Virus record (IMG/VR): IMGVR_UViG_3300025616_000004
Location: 1-64,000 of that record
Reading direction: 5' to 3' (one strand)
Origin: a virus
Length of the DNA: 64,000 bases
Shown: piece after piece, positions 55,503 to 63,704 of the stretch
How the letters are laid out: each line of letters begins with the position of its first letter
Numbering within the stretch: the stretch's first letter is position 1
Translations under genes and position numbers: made by a program
Notes under the pieces: generated by a model
The model's database searches: none
What the model saw: only the letters and a program-made list of their open reading frames with translations
What the model was told of the DNA's origin: nothing

Positions 55503-55844
55503 TTAAGATTTGTTTTCAAATGATCGAAGATTAAAAAATAAATTTTCTAAATCCATAACCCCAAAGTATTTTAAAGAAGTTCCTGTAATCAAATCTTCTA
55601 AGTCTATTATGTCATTGTACATTAATATTAAAGACCAGTAATATACATTTTCATATATTTTATACGATATTAGGTCAGGTCTGTATTCTTCAGTACTTAT
55701 AGTGAAAGTTCCAACTTGGGGGAGTTTTATAAAATTCTCTAGAAAGTAGGAGTTTAGTACGTCAAAATTATCTAACTCGAAAGGCATGAACTTACCTAAA
55801 TCGTATTTCTCGTTACTTATGTAGTCTGAATTAACGTAAAACAT
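55503..55844 (-). CDS. Baseplate wedge protein, gp53-like (113 aa)
   Basis: EYRPDLISYKIYENVYYWSLILMYN is the hallmark LysM-like segment of gp53 (RPDLIS..Y....YWW.I...N), followed by DLEDLITGTSLKYF. Shorter than T4 gp53. Lies between hub and tube-end genes. Confidence 0.85.
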   Translation of the reverse strand: MFYVNSDYISNEKYDLGKFMPFELDNFDVLNSYFLENFIKLPQVGTFTISTEEYRPDLISYKIYENVYYWSLILMYNDIIDLEDLITGTSLKYFGVMDLENLFFNLRSFENKS

Positions 55845-55857
55845 TTACTAACTCCAT

Positions 55858-56523
55858 CTAATCAACTAAAAACATACTTGCAAACTCATCCGCGTATGGA
55901 AGTCTTCTTGGCATTACTATAACACTCACTTTTACCCATAGAGGCTTTCCATTAGTACCCACAGTATCTGAGTATGTTAAAACTGGGTTCTTTAAAATCA
56001 TATTTATAGCCCTGAACCATTTACCTATGGTAACTATAACTGTTCCTTTAGTGGGTTGCTGTGTTAGGGAACTACCTCCTGACTCTGCAAGAGCGTTTGG
56101 AACAAACCCCCAGTGGTATTTCACTGTACCTACACTTACTCTTTCTGGAAACGTAGACTCATAAAGACGTAATACTTTTTTCATAGGATTGTCGTCTTTT
56201 TTAGTAGCTATTACATAAAATTCAAGTTTAAATTCGGGTATCCTTGTTGCTATGGGTGTTTGCATAGTATCTAATATATTGAGGACTTGTATATCTCCCC
56301 CTAATTGCCCTACTAACTTGTTCAAATTTGTAGCATAGTCTCTTCCAAATAGCTTATCCGACCACTCTAAGGAGGTATTTACCTCAAAAGGATTTTCAAG
56401 ATACCCATAGATAACAGAGTCGTTCTTAGCTGACTTCTCATCTGGAGATTTTCCAGATTCGGGGGGGATTATTAACATAACCCTCAAACTCTCATTATTT
56501 ATAACTGAATCGTATATATTCAT
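55858..56523 (-). CDS. Tail/baseplate structural protein (221 aa)
   Basis: Not firmly recognised. Beta-rich protein (PEFKLEFYVIATKKDD, GTVIVTIGKWFRAINMIL, PLWVKVSVIVMPRRLP) overlapping the tape measure gene by one base. Its position between tape measure and gp53 fits a tube-initiator or central spike-associated protein such as gp48/gp54, which have a tube-like fold. Confidence 0.6.
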   Translation of the reverse strand: MNIYDSVINNESLRVMLIIPPESGKSPDEKSAKNDSVIYGYLENPFEVNTSLEWSDKLFGRDYATNLNKLVGQLGGDIQVLNILDTMQTPIATRIPEFKLEFYVIATKKDDNPMKKVLRLYESTFPERVSVGTVKYHWGFVPNALAESGGSSLTQQPTKGTVIVTIGKWFRAINMILKNPVLTYSDTVGTNGKPLWVKVSVIVMPRRLPYADEFASMFLVD

Positions 56524-59003
56524 TATCCTAAAACTCCGTGTACATTATACATATCTACCATTGCATGATCCGACTTTGTTTTTCTTTCAGACTTTTGTCT
56601 ATCTGGAGGAGCACTCGCTACTACTGGACTAGGTGCTGGAGCTATTTTAGTTCCCTGTTCTTTTGGCGGTGTTTTAGGGGGGGCTACTATAACATCTGGT
56701 CTTGCTTTAGCTACTAATACTTCTTTTTTCTTAGCATTAGCTACTAACTCTTCATTTTTCTTAACATTCTCATACACTGACTTTGCAATCTGAACGTCAA
56801 CATGTGCGTTATCGGTTCCCTTATTCTCTATACTTACTTCTGAGAATCTTGGATTCTTTAATGCTTTCTCATAAAGACCTTCAAGAGTTTCTCCAGTCTT
56901 AGGGACTATATCGAATTTAGAACCAGACTCATGACCTTTTCCAGAACCTTTTCCAGTATGCTTACTTGCAGACGTACCCATAGCTCCAGAAAGTGTAAAT
57001 TTAGCTCCTTGCCCTGCGAATTCATTTAATACTGTGGAGGTTCCTTTTTTACCGTAGGCTATATCTTGACTAAACTGACTAGGACGATACCAAGAACTTT
57101 TACCCCCTAAACTTTCAAATTCTTTATTCTTGTTGAGAGACTTAGCTAATTTACCCCTCTCTATGTCTCCTGAGGTAATGTCCTCTCCCCTAGAATTTTT
57201 TCCAAAAGTAGTTCTTTGAGCTTTATCTTCTGGGTTCGTAGATAAAACTCTCCTATTCCCGTATTGGTCTATTATTTCTTTTCCTCTATGAAATCCAGTT
57301 TTGCCTATATCGTATACCTTAGCTCCTACTTCCGTTCCTAGTTTCTCACCTTCTTTTTTCTTACCTACTAAGCCACCTAGAAATCCACCTACTCCCCCCC
57401 CTGCCTCAGTGTAAGTTTCTTTCTTTTTAATCGTATTCACGAATTCCTTATCCTTCTTAGCAAGTCCAGCTTGTTCATTAGCATAGTCTATTTTAATTTG
57501 TTCAGTTGATTTACCCTCACCTAGAAAAGGAAAAAGAGTCTTAAGGCTATTTGTAAAAATTTGACCTAAATCTAAGTTAGGACCGTATATTTTTCTATTT
57601 TCCTCTTTTATCACATCCCCTAATGTATCATTACCCATGCCTCCCAAGATGTTGTTGGTGCCATCTGCCTTGTTATTTTTAACACCTGAATTAAAATCCC
57701 ACATTTTTTTAACTTGACCAGATTCTAATCTCTTTTGAAATTCTTTAGATGGCTTTAAAGCTCCAAATAGTTTATCAGATAGTCCTAAAGTCATGGAAGA
57801 TGTGAAACCTTCCGCAAATTTTGTAGGAACACTTAAAGTTTTATCTAAAACATTCCCCTTACCCCTATTGATTTCCTCAGTAGCTCTTGTAACTCCTTCA
57901 ATACCAGCTAAACCTAACGCTAGTGGTTTAGCTACCATGCCTACCCCCTTTAGAACTGTCATTGTCTTAGCTAGAGGTCCTATGGCACTGCCCAAATTCT
58001 TAAAGGTAGCCCAACCTGCATTAGCTGTTAAGGCTGTCATGACAGCCTCAGATATTAAAGGTGCAGATGAAGCTGTTATGGCAGCCACTGGCTTTAGGGG
58101 TTCAGGTAGCATCTCTGAAGCACCCACTGCAAGATTTCTTACAGAAGCTGTAGTGGCTTCCCCAGTTCTTTCAGTAACAAATCGTTGTATTCTTTCTGCA
58201 AATCCATGCCCTCCTCCACCTTGATTTCCACCTTGATTTCCACCTTGATTTCCACCTTGTCTTTGTTGGTTAGACGTTAAGGAAGTTACCATACCTTGCA
58301 TAGTAAGGTTAGTAGTATCTAAGGTTCTTCTCAGTCTCGCAAAAGGAGAGAAAGCTGTGGACTGATTTCGACTATATTCCTCTATAGTATTTGATAATTC
58401 TTGATTTAACCTGACCCTATCCTCATCAGATATTTTATTGGATCTCAAAACTTCGGATATCAGGGTTTTTAAATCCTCAGATACTGCTATATCTTCCTTA
58501 GCATATTCCCTTAAAAAGTCTAATAGATCTAGTTGATAATTCACACTAGCATCACTACTATTTAATAATGTTTTGAAATTATTGAGGACATCCTTGGTAG
58601 GAATGCCAACTTTCTCTTTAGTTTCTCTAAGAGATTCCTGCATTCCTTCCAAAAATTTAGATAGGTCTACTTTCTCACCCTTAACTAAATTCTTACCCTT
58701 TAAATATTTATCTATAACCTTCTCTAACTTAGAGTCAACCCCGTCCATGAGCTCAAGAAGTTTAAAGAATCCCTTATCATTATATAAGTCTTCTTCTTTC
58801 CCCTTCTTAGCTGTAATATTCCCTTTCTCATAAGCAGTCCTCAGGAGTTTATACTGAATAGCCATTTCCTTCATAAGTTTTTCCGTGTTTACATTCCTAC
58901 TTCTGTCTACAGACTCAGAATATTTCATGAAGTTAGTAAAGTTCTTAGAAAATTCTAAGAATGGGTTTTTAATATTCGGATTTTCAGGTTGACCGTTAGC
59001 CAT
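56523..59003 (-). CDS. Tape measure protein with C-terminal M15-type peptidase-like domain (826 aa)
   Basis: Longest helical protein of the tail block, in the standard place after the tube genes. N-terminal 240 residues are charged helices; a GGNQ repeat (58205-58262) is followed by a hydrophobic stretch (residues 300-380, Ala/Leu/Gly-rich). Near the C-terminus, GHESGSKFDIVP and AHVDVQ fit the HxxGxxxD and HxD zinc ligands of M15 peptidases, so the tip may cut peptidoglycan on infection. It probably sets tail length. Confidence 0.8.
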   Translation of the reverse strand: MANGQPENPNIKNPFLEFSKNFTNFMKYSESVDRSRNVNTEKLMKEMAIQYKLLRTAYEKGNITAKKGKEEDLYNDKGFFKLLELMDGVDSKLEKVIDKYLKGKNLVKGEKVDLSKFLEGMQESLRETKEKVGIPTKDVLNNFKTLLNSSDASVNYQLDLLDFLREYAKEDIAVSEDLKTLISEVLRSNKISDEDRVRLNQELSNTIEEYSRNQSTAFSPFARLRRTLDTTNLTMQGMVTSLTSNQQRQGGNQGGNQGGNQGGGGHGFAERIQRFVTERTGEATTASVRNLAVGASEMLPEPLKPVAAITASSAPLISEAVMTALTANAGWATFKNLGSAIGPLAKTMTVLKGVGMVAKPLALGLAGIEGVTRATEEINRGKGNVLDKTLSVPTKFAEGFTSSMTLGLSDKLFGALKPSKEFQKRLESGQVKKMWDFNSGVKNNKADGTNNILGGMGNDTLGDVIKEENRKIYGPNLDLGQIFTNSLKTLFPFLGEGKSTEQIKIDYANEQAGLAKKDKEFVNTIKKKETYTEAGGGVGGFLGGLVGKKKEGEKLGTEVGAKVYDIGKTGFHRGKEIIDQYGNRRVLSTNPEDKAQRTTFGKNSRGEDITSGDIERGKLAKSLNKNKEFESLGGKSSWYRPSQFSQDIAYGKKGTSTVLNEFAGQGAKFTLSGAMGTSASKHTGKGSGKGHESGSKFDIVPKTGETLEGLYEKALKNPRFSEVSIENKGTDNAHVDVQIAKSVYENVKKNEELVANAKKKEVLVAKARPDVIVAPPKTPPKEQGTKIAPAPSPVVASAPPDRQKSERKTKSDHAMVDMYNVHGVLG

Positions 59004-59125
59004 TATCTATTCTCTTCTTTTAGTTTTTTAATTAAAGATCCGTAATGTACTCTGACTTCACTATACAGAAGCTCATTAACATGCCAAGCATCTACTACCC
59101 CGTTAGTCGCCAAAAGAAATTTCAT
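59003..59125 (-). CDS. Overlapping 40-aa ORF in tail assembly chaperone position
   Basis: ATG at 59125 lies inside the end of the preceding gene in another frame and runs as MKFLLATNGVVDAWHVNELL... to a TAA that shares a base with the tape measure ATG (TAATG). The tail chaperone and its frameshift product occupy this place in many phages. Either it starts at its own ATG, or ribosomes enter by shifting frame in AAATTTCTTTTGG. GGAGAAG upstream is rather distant. Confidence 0.5.
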   Translation of the reverse strand: MKFLLATNGVVDAWHVNELLYSEVRVHYGSLIKKLKEENR

Positions 59126-59837
59126 CTCGTATAATGACTTCTTCTCCACGAAAGGGTTTGAGAATCTCTACCTCCGAGGAGTCTGTTATTCTTATAGCAT
59201 ACTCTTGACCACAACCTCTACATGTCACATTTATGGGCTTTACTCCATGATATAGAATTCTATTAAGTGTCTCTAACTTATCTACGTCATTCCCCATAGC
59301 ACTGGATATAATCTCATAGGCTTCCTCGTAACTCCTATTGGTTACTGATTTAGCATACACAGCTAGTACGTCTTTATGTAGATCTTTAGATTGTAACTCC
59401 ATATAGTCTTTTATCGTAATAAATCCAAAATGTAATTCTTCTCCACATATCACAGTTTTAGCGGGCATCGCCTTCATCTCAACATCTATATACTTTAACT
59501 CTGTTAAATCAAAAACAGTTATGTTGGTTGTATCACAGTTGGGGCAGTATGATTTTATGTCTAACATGGACACGCCTAGACTAGCTGTCTTTCGTCTCCA
59601 CCCTAAGTATAAAGCGTCGTAGAAAGTTAAATCCTCTACTGGCATACCTATTATTTCAACACCTTCTAACATCATATTATACATAGCTATCTCATCCAGA
59701 TTTGATTGATTTATCTTTAGAATTTCTCCAAAAGAAAAAGGATAGTAATGTATGTTAACTCCATCGGGGTATTGCAAGTTTCCCGAAGGTAGCCATTTTT
59801 CTTGATATTTAGGTAAATACTTTCTTGAATTTTCCAT
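59103..59837 (-). CDS. Baseplate protein of T4 gp26 type, zinc-binding (244 aa)
   Basis: Matches the T4-type baseplate/hub-assembly family pattern: NIHYYPFSFGEILKI, FYDALYLGWRRKTASLG, YCPNCDTTN (about residues 87-95), and a second Cys pair NVTCRGCGQEY near residue 205. HFGFITIKDYMEL lies between. Usually encoded just before the tape measure, as here. Helps hub assembly and may bind zinc with the four Cys. Confidence 0.75.
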   Translation of the reverse strand: MENSRKYLPKYQEKWLPSGNLQYPDGVNIHYYPFSFGEILKINQSNLDEIAMYNMMLEGVEIIGMPVEDLTFYDALYLGWRRKTASLGVSMLDIKSYCPNCDTTNITVFDLTELKYIDVEMKAMPAKTVICGEELHFGFITIKDYMELQSKDLHKDVLAVYAKSVTNRSYEEAYEIISSAMGNDVDKLETLNRILYHGVKPINVTCRGCGQEYAIRITDSSEVEILKPFRGEEVIIRDEISFGD

Positions 59838-59860
59838 CCCTTAAACCCCTTTTCCCCCAA

Positions 59861-60406
59861 TTAAACGGTAAAATCCTCCCTAGGATATATATAAACAACA
59901 TTGAAATTTACATTCAACTCTTTTAATGTAATATTGGAACCCATTGTTACTTGACAATCCCCTTCTGGGTATACTTCATAACTCGTCATTAGTGTTATCT
60001 TCTTATTTGATGATAGTTTAAATACCGTTAGCTTCGTGGTATTTTCATCTAAGGTTCTTATAGAAGTTCCCGTGTAAAATATGTCATTTATCCAGTCTTT
60101 TATAGATTTCTCGACAATACAATTCTCGTCATCATATAAAGATACTGTTAATGTAGGTAACTCTATCCCAATGGGAATATTAAAGTTTCCGTACATGGGT
60201 AACTTTACTTGCATAGACTTCATTAATGGGATCTTCTCTTGTACTTGATAACAAGGTATGACATTCCCAAGAGCAACATTCCCCGTAAATGGTGATTTTA
60301 TCCTATCAATAGTTACTAGATAATTAAACCCTAAACCCCAAGCTACGGAACCTATATCAGATATAGATTGGCCTTTGAGATTATTAGATGTAAAACCGTT
60401 TGCCAA
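59861..60406 (-). CDS. Tail tube-like structural protein (181 aa)
   Basis: The pattern of tube proteins of the gp19 superfamily: NYLVTIDRIKSPF near the start, MKSMQVKLPMYGNFNIPIG, a helix IKDWINDIFYTG, KITLMTSYEVYPEGD and ELNVNFNVVYIYP at the end. Differs from the main tube at 61147. Possibly a baseplate-proximal tube initiator. AGGGATTTTAAA precedes the start. Confidence 0.65.
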   Translation of the reverse strand: MANGFTSNNLKGQSISDIGSVAWGLGFNYLVTIDRIKSPFTGNVALGNVIPCYQVQEKIPLMKSMQVKLPMYGNFNIPIGIELPTLTVSLYDDENCIVEKSIKDWINDIFYTGTSIRTLDENTTKLTVFKLSSNKKITLMTSYEVYPEGDCQVTMGSNITLKELNVNFNVVYIYPREDFTV

Positions 60407-60431
60407 TTTTAAAATCCCTAGTTAGTTACTC

Positions 60432-60480
60432 CTAAATATAATATAAAATATCCTATACTCGTTAATAAGCACAGGATATT
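60432..60480 (-). promoter_or_regulatory. Hairpin plus candidate late promoter motif
   Basis: Minus strand AATATCCT/AGGATATT arms (60447-60480, 18-nt loop) end in TTTTATATTATATTTAG (60432-60448). The hairpin may terminate the membrane-protein transcript, and the AT motif resembles those before other virion genes and would restart late transcription at 60406. Confidence 0.45.
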
Positions 60481-61037
60481 CTTAATAGTGATCTGACCCT
60501 AGAGTCGGAGTTGTATCTAGCTCTTACTTCCATAGTATTTCGGGCTTGTACTATTTCAGTTATAGTACATCCATGGTTGTAGGTTAGAAAGTCTACTCTA
60601 TACTTGGGAGGTTCTTGGGATTTTCTAAATTTTTCTCGAGATAGTTCTAAATCATTTTGATACTTAGCTTCTTTTATCTGCCTCTCTTGGTACTCTATAT
60701 CTCTTTTTAAAATATCTGATAATCTATCTCGGTATACTGGAATGTAGTTTTCAGTATTCGGGGATACAGAGTCTACCCAAACTATAAATAATATTATTAA
60801 TATTACCAAACCTATCTGGAATACTAATGATATAATAGACATAAAGACTGTTCCTAAGTTAGTGATTATTTCGTAAAATACGGGGGATTTTATTAATAAA
60901 CATGTTAAACATAGTACAAATAAAATGGCATATGTCATGGGCTTAGTGTATAAAACATATAGTTTTTCTAAGTAATATATATGTTTTGAGGACACTTCTT
61001 GCTCTTCCGTATAATATCCATAATCGTAATTCAACAT
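60462..61037 (-). CDS. Two-span membrane protein inserted in the tail operon (191 aa)
   Basis: Residues 34-49 (MTYAILFVLCLTCLLI) and 66-88 (ISLVFQIGLVILIILFIVWV) are hydrophobic spans; the C-terminal 100 residues are charged and helical (RQIKEAKYQNDLELSREKF), then beta-type. It is unrelated to virion parts and has its own early-type promoter and a terminator-like end, so it looks like an inserted cargo gene, possibly acting on the host membrane. Confidence 0.7.
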   Translation of the reverse strand: MLNYDYGYYTEEQEVSSKHIYYLEKLYVLYTKPMTYAILFVLCLTCLLIKSPVFYEIITNLGTVFMSIISLVFQIGLVILIILFIVWVDSVSPNTENYIPVYRDRLSDILKRDIEYQERQIKEAKYQNDLELSREKFRKSQEPPKYRVDFLTYNHGCTITEIVQARNTMEVRARYNSDSRVRSLLRISCAY

Positions 61038-61067
61038 GGGATTATTCCTTATATTTGTTATATTAAC

Positions 61068-61106
61068 ACTATACCAAGAGACAGACTCTTTTACAAGTCT
61101 GTCTCT
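61068..61106 (-). promoter_or_regulatory. Hairpin-embedded promoter, TTGTAA type
   Basis: Minus strand TTGTAA (61091-61096), 17 bp, TATAGT (61068-61073). Perfect 11-bp inverted repeat AGAGACAGACT/AGTCTGTCTCT (61077-61106) with the -35 box straddling the 8-nt loop. Same core as at 2361 and 29898. Drives the membrane protein gene starting at 61037. Confidence 0.72.
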
Positions 61107-61146
61107 CTATTTTATTAAGATATTGTTACCTTACTAGGTTAGAATG

Positions 61147-61659
61147 TTAATCAAAATAATCAAATCTCAAAGTAATTTCTGGTTTGATAGTCTCATTCGC
61201 ACTACCATCTGGGTTTCCTATCGTGTGAGTCTGCATCCAACAATTCACAAGGTTGTATGAAGCCAGATTACCTCCGTCAGCCTTTAACGGGGAAAGTTGT
61301 ATCTGGCATACGTAATCTTTCTTAGCTTTTTGACCTTCTTCGTTGGGAGTATTTATGAGAGCTGCCCAAGCTTTTATAAACTTCTGTATAATTGCACTAT
61401 TATTTTCTATAAAAGTTATAGTTATTGGATCATACGTTCTCATGCCAGCTTGATAGACCTTCTTACCATGCATTGTGGTCTCTATCTCTTCTTCGGAAAA
61501 TTTAGGGTATTCCGAGGAGAGGGCGTATAGATTTAAAAGCCCTCCTAGATACTTATCCAGTCCTGCTGGCACCTTAGAGAATACAATTTTCCACTTGTAT
61601 AGAACTGCGAAATCCTGTATTCCTACTACATCTGTAATACTTGGTCTGATATCAGACAT
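61147..61659 (-). CDS. Tail tube protein (gp19-like, 170 aa)
   Basis: Directly follows the sheath gene. VLYKWKIVFSKVPAGLD, MHGKKVYQAGMRTYDPITITF, a helix FIKAWAALINTP and VNCWMQTHTIGN, PEITLRFDYFD give the beta-barrel with one helix of tube proteins. 170 aa is close to T4 gp19. Polymerises inside the sheath. Confidence 0.88.
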   Translation of the reverse strand: MSDIRPSITDVVGIQDFAVLYKWKIVFSKVPAGLDKYLGGLLNLYALSSEYPKFSEEEIETTMHGKKVYQAGMRTYDPITITFIENNSAIIQKFIKAWAALINTPNEEGQKAKKDYVCQIQLSPLKADGGNLASYNLVNCWMQTHTIGNPDGSANETIKPEITLRFDYFD

Positions 61660-61681
61660 ATTTTTATCTCCTATAACTAAT

Positions 61682-63472
61682 CTAAGTTGTAATCGTAAAT
61701 CCAGTTCTTGTTATAATGACGGATAAGGTTATAAATTCAGATGTTTTTGTGGGTTGTACATACAAGAATACATTTAATTTATTATTATCTATATCCTCAG
61801 CCGTATTATTACTCTCGTCACATACCACAGTATAAGCATAGACTCCTTTTCTAGATTTTATACCATCCATGTAAGACTCTATTCCAGATCTGACAAGAAG
61901 TCTTGTCAGAGTATCATTAAACTCGAATAGGAAATCTTCTAGGAATACAGAAACTGCTGGTTCTACCGTGACAAGCATTAGTCTTACATTCAATCTATCT
62001 AATGCAGAAGGTCTAGATGATAATGTTTTCTGACCCCATATTGCAATACCCCTTCCATGTAGGAATTTAATTGGGTTTATTCCATTATCATATAATAAGT
62101 CAAGTTCTCCCTCTGAGAATCTTCTTTTTACGTCTAGTACGTTAAGCATGCCTCTTCTAGTACCTGCTGGAGCATACCATATTTCGTAATTAGAAGCCGT
62201 TTCTGCTATAGCTGCTGCTGCATATCCGTCTGGAGATACGAATATTTTTCTTGAATTAAACCTATCCTGTATCTGAAGATTTGGAGTATATAAAGCTGAA
62301 TAAGAACTATTTAAGTTTAAATCAGTCTTTCTATATGCCACTATATCTGTCATATAAGTAGAACTATTTTCTGCTGAATACGGAGTGGATAAACATGATA
62401 CACAATCTTTTCTACTTTGACATAGAGCATCCATAGCCCTTTGATAAGCTACTGTAGTCCAGCCCCCGTCCATTATAATAGTTAGAGGTATTTCATTTTT
62501 ATTTTGTAGTTTAGATAGTGCTGTTTGCATATGACTATCTGATATCGTTCCACCATCCAAAGCTCCTAGTAGAGATAATGGAGTTGTTTGTTCAATTAAT
62601 GCTGTATCAGAAGGCACGTCTACGTTATCAATAATGTTAATATAGTTAGAAGAAGTTACTATATCCTCTACGTAAATATTTTGACCGTAGCCGTCTTTAG
62701 CCCCAACTACTCTTGAACAAATAAATGTTTCTAGTAAGTCACCTGTTGATTTTTTAAGTACATTTATTTGGAAAGCTCCTTCTTCTTTTACGATGTCTGG
62801 GCTTACTGCATAGGTAAATAGGGTTATCTGAATGTCATTAGCCCATGAACCTTGGTTAGATCCTGTTATCAATAACGCATCTGTAACCTCAAATTCATAA
62901 TTAGTGGGAGTGACTATTGAATTCCTATTAACATGTCCATCTACAGTATCATCCAGTACTTCTTCATTAACTATTATGTCTGTATTTGGGGTATTAAAAG
63001 TAGCACTTGCCACAGTGTACACACCGTCGTTTGCAGTAGATCCTTCTATTTTTATAGAATCCCCTATTTTAAATTTTGCAGAAACGTCTCCCGCAATCGA
63101 GAAAAATCCAGTACCTGCTCCTGTATTTACGTATGAAATATTCCCCAGATTTACAGATGTTAGACTCGTATTAGAAACTGTTCCCATGATAGCTCCACCA
63201 TAGGTAGAACCATTGTCAGCTCTAACTACCCATAACTTATTTGTCTTAGATAGATAAGCCAATGCTGAATAGAATGCCATGTCATACCCTACTTCGACCC
63301 TCTCATTAGGAGTAAGATACTTTAGTAAATCAGTATCTGATGTCATGAAGAGAGGCTTACCTACTTCTCCTTTAGGAGAACGGACTACAATGCCTCCGTA
63401 AACATCTCCCGCAGAAGACGGAACTCTTGTGGATATATCTATTTCTTTTGTAAAAATGTTTGGAGCTGTCAT
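61682..63472 (-). CDS. Contractile tail sheath protein (596 aa)
   Basis: NIFTKEIDISTRVPSSAGDVYGG and GIVVRSPKG at the start, LWVVRADNGSTYGG, then the conserved C-terminal half (NYEIWYAPAGTRRGMLNVLD, IWGQKTLSSRPSALDRLNVRLML, VIITRTGF). Residues 120-183 are an inserted domain (GSTANDGVYTV) also present in wedge and fibre. Contracts to drive the tube through the cell envelope; defines the phage as a myovirus. Confidence 0.95.
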   Translation of the reverse strand: MTAPNIFTKEIDISTRVPSSAGDVYGGIVVRSPKGEVGKPLFMTSDTDLLKYLTPNERVEVGYDMAFYSALAYLSKTNKLWVVRADNGSTYGGAIMGTVSNTSLTSVNLGNISYVNTGAGTGFFSIAGDVSAKFKIGDSIKIEGSTANDGVYTVASATFNTPNTDIIVNEEVLDDTVDGHVNRNSIVTPTNYEFEVTDALLITGSNQGSWANDIQITLFTYAVSPDIVKEEGAFQINVLKKSTGDLLETFICSRVVGAKDGYGQNIYVEDIVTSSNYINIIDNVDVPSDTALIEQTTPLSLLGALDGGTISDSHMQTALSKLQNKNEIPLTIIMDGGWTTVAYQRAMDALCQSRKDCVSCLSTPYSAENSSTYMTDIVAYRKTDLNLNSSYSALYTPNLQIQDRFNSRKIFVSPDGYAAAAIAETASNYEIWYAPAGTRRGMLNVLDVKRRFSEGELDLLYDNGINPIKFLHGRGIAIWGQKTLSSRPSALDRLNVRLMLVTVEPAVSVFLEDFLFEFNDTLTRLLVRSGIESYMDGIKSRKGVYAYTVVCDESNNTAEDIDNNKLNVFLYVQPTKTSEFITLSVIITRTGFTITT

Positions 63473-63494
63473 GTGTATATCTCCTAATTAATAA

Positions 63495-63653
63495 CTAATA
63501 ACTTACCATTCTTAATTCAGAAGGTAACACACCCTCTATGTCTGATTTTTTAACTACATTAAATTGTTCCCTTGGGCTTACTACCTTGAACTCTCCCTTG
63601 TACTTTATGACTACGGGGTAGTCAGCTTTAGAGATTATTCTTGCTTCGTACAT
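63495..63653 (-). CDS. Small virion-operon protein (52 aa)
   Basis: ATG at 63653 after TTAGAGGAGAATATAAGA, stop at 63495 just before the sheath gene. Beta-type sequence (YPVVIKYKGEFKVVSPREQF). Good ribosome site and candidate late promoter upstream. Function unknown. Confidence 0.6.
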   Translation of the reverse strand: MYEARIISKADYPVVIKYKGEFKVVSPREQFNVVKKSDIEGVLPSELRMVSY

Positions 63654-63678
63654 TCTTATATTCTCCTCTAAGTTTCAT

Positions 63679-63695
63679 CTATATATAATATAAAT
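63679..63695 (-). promoter_or_regulatory. Candidate late promoter motif
   Basis: Minus strand ATTTATATTATATATAG, about 25 bp before the ATG at 63653 and 10 bp after the stop of the partial gene at the right edge. One of six similar elements. Confidence 0.45.
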
Positions 63696-63704
63696 CTTAG
63701 CAAT

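Noticed and set aside
58205-58262. Short tandem repeats (CCACCTTGATTT units) suggesting a CRISPR-like or minisatellite element
   Set aside because: They encode the GGNQ repeat in the tape measure protein in frame; units are 12 bp with no spacers.
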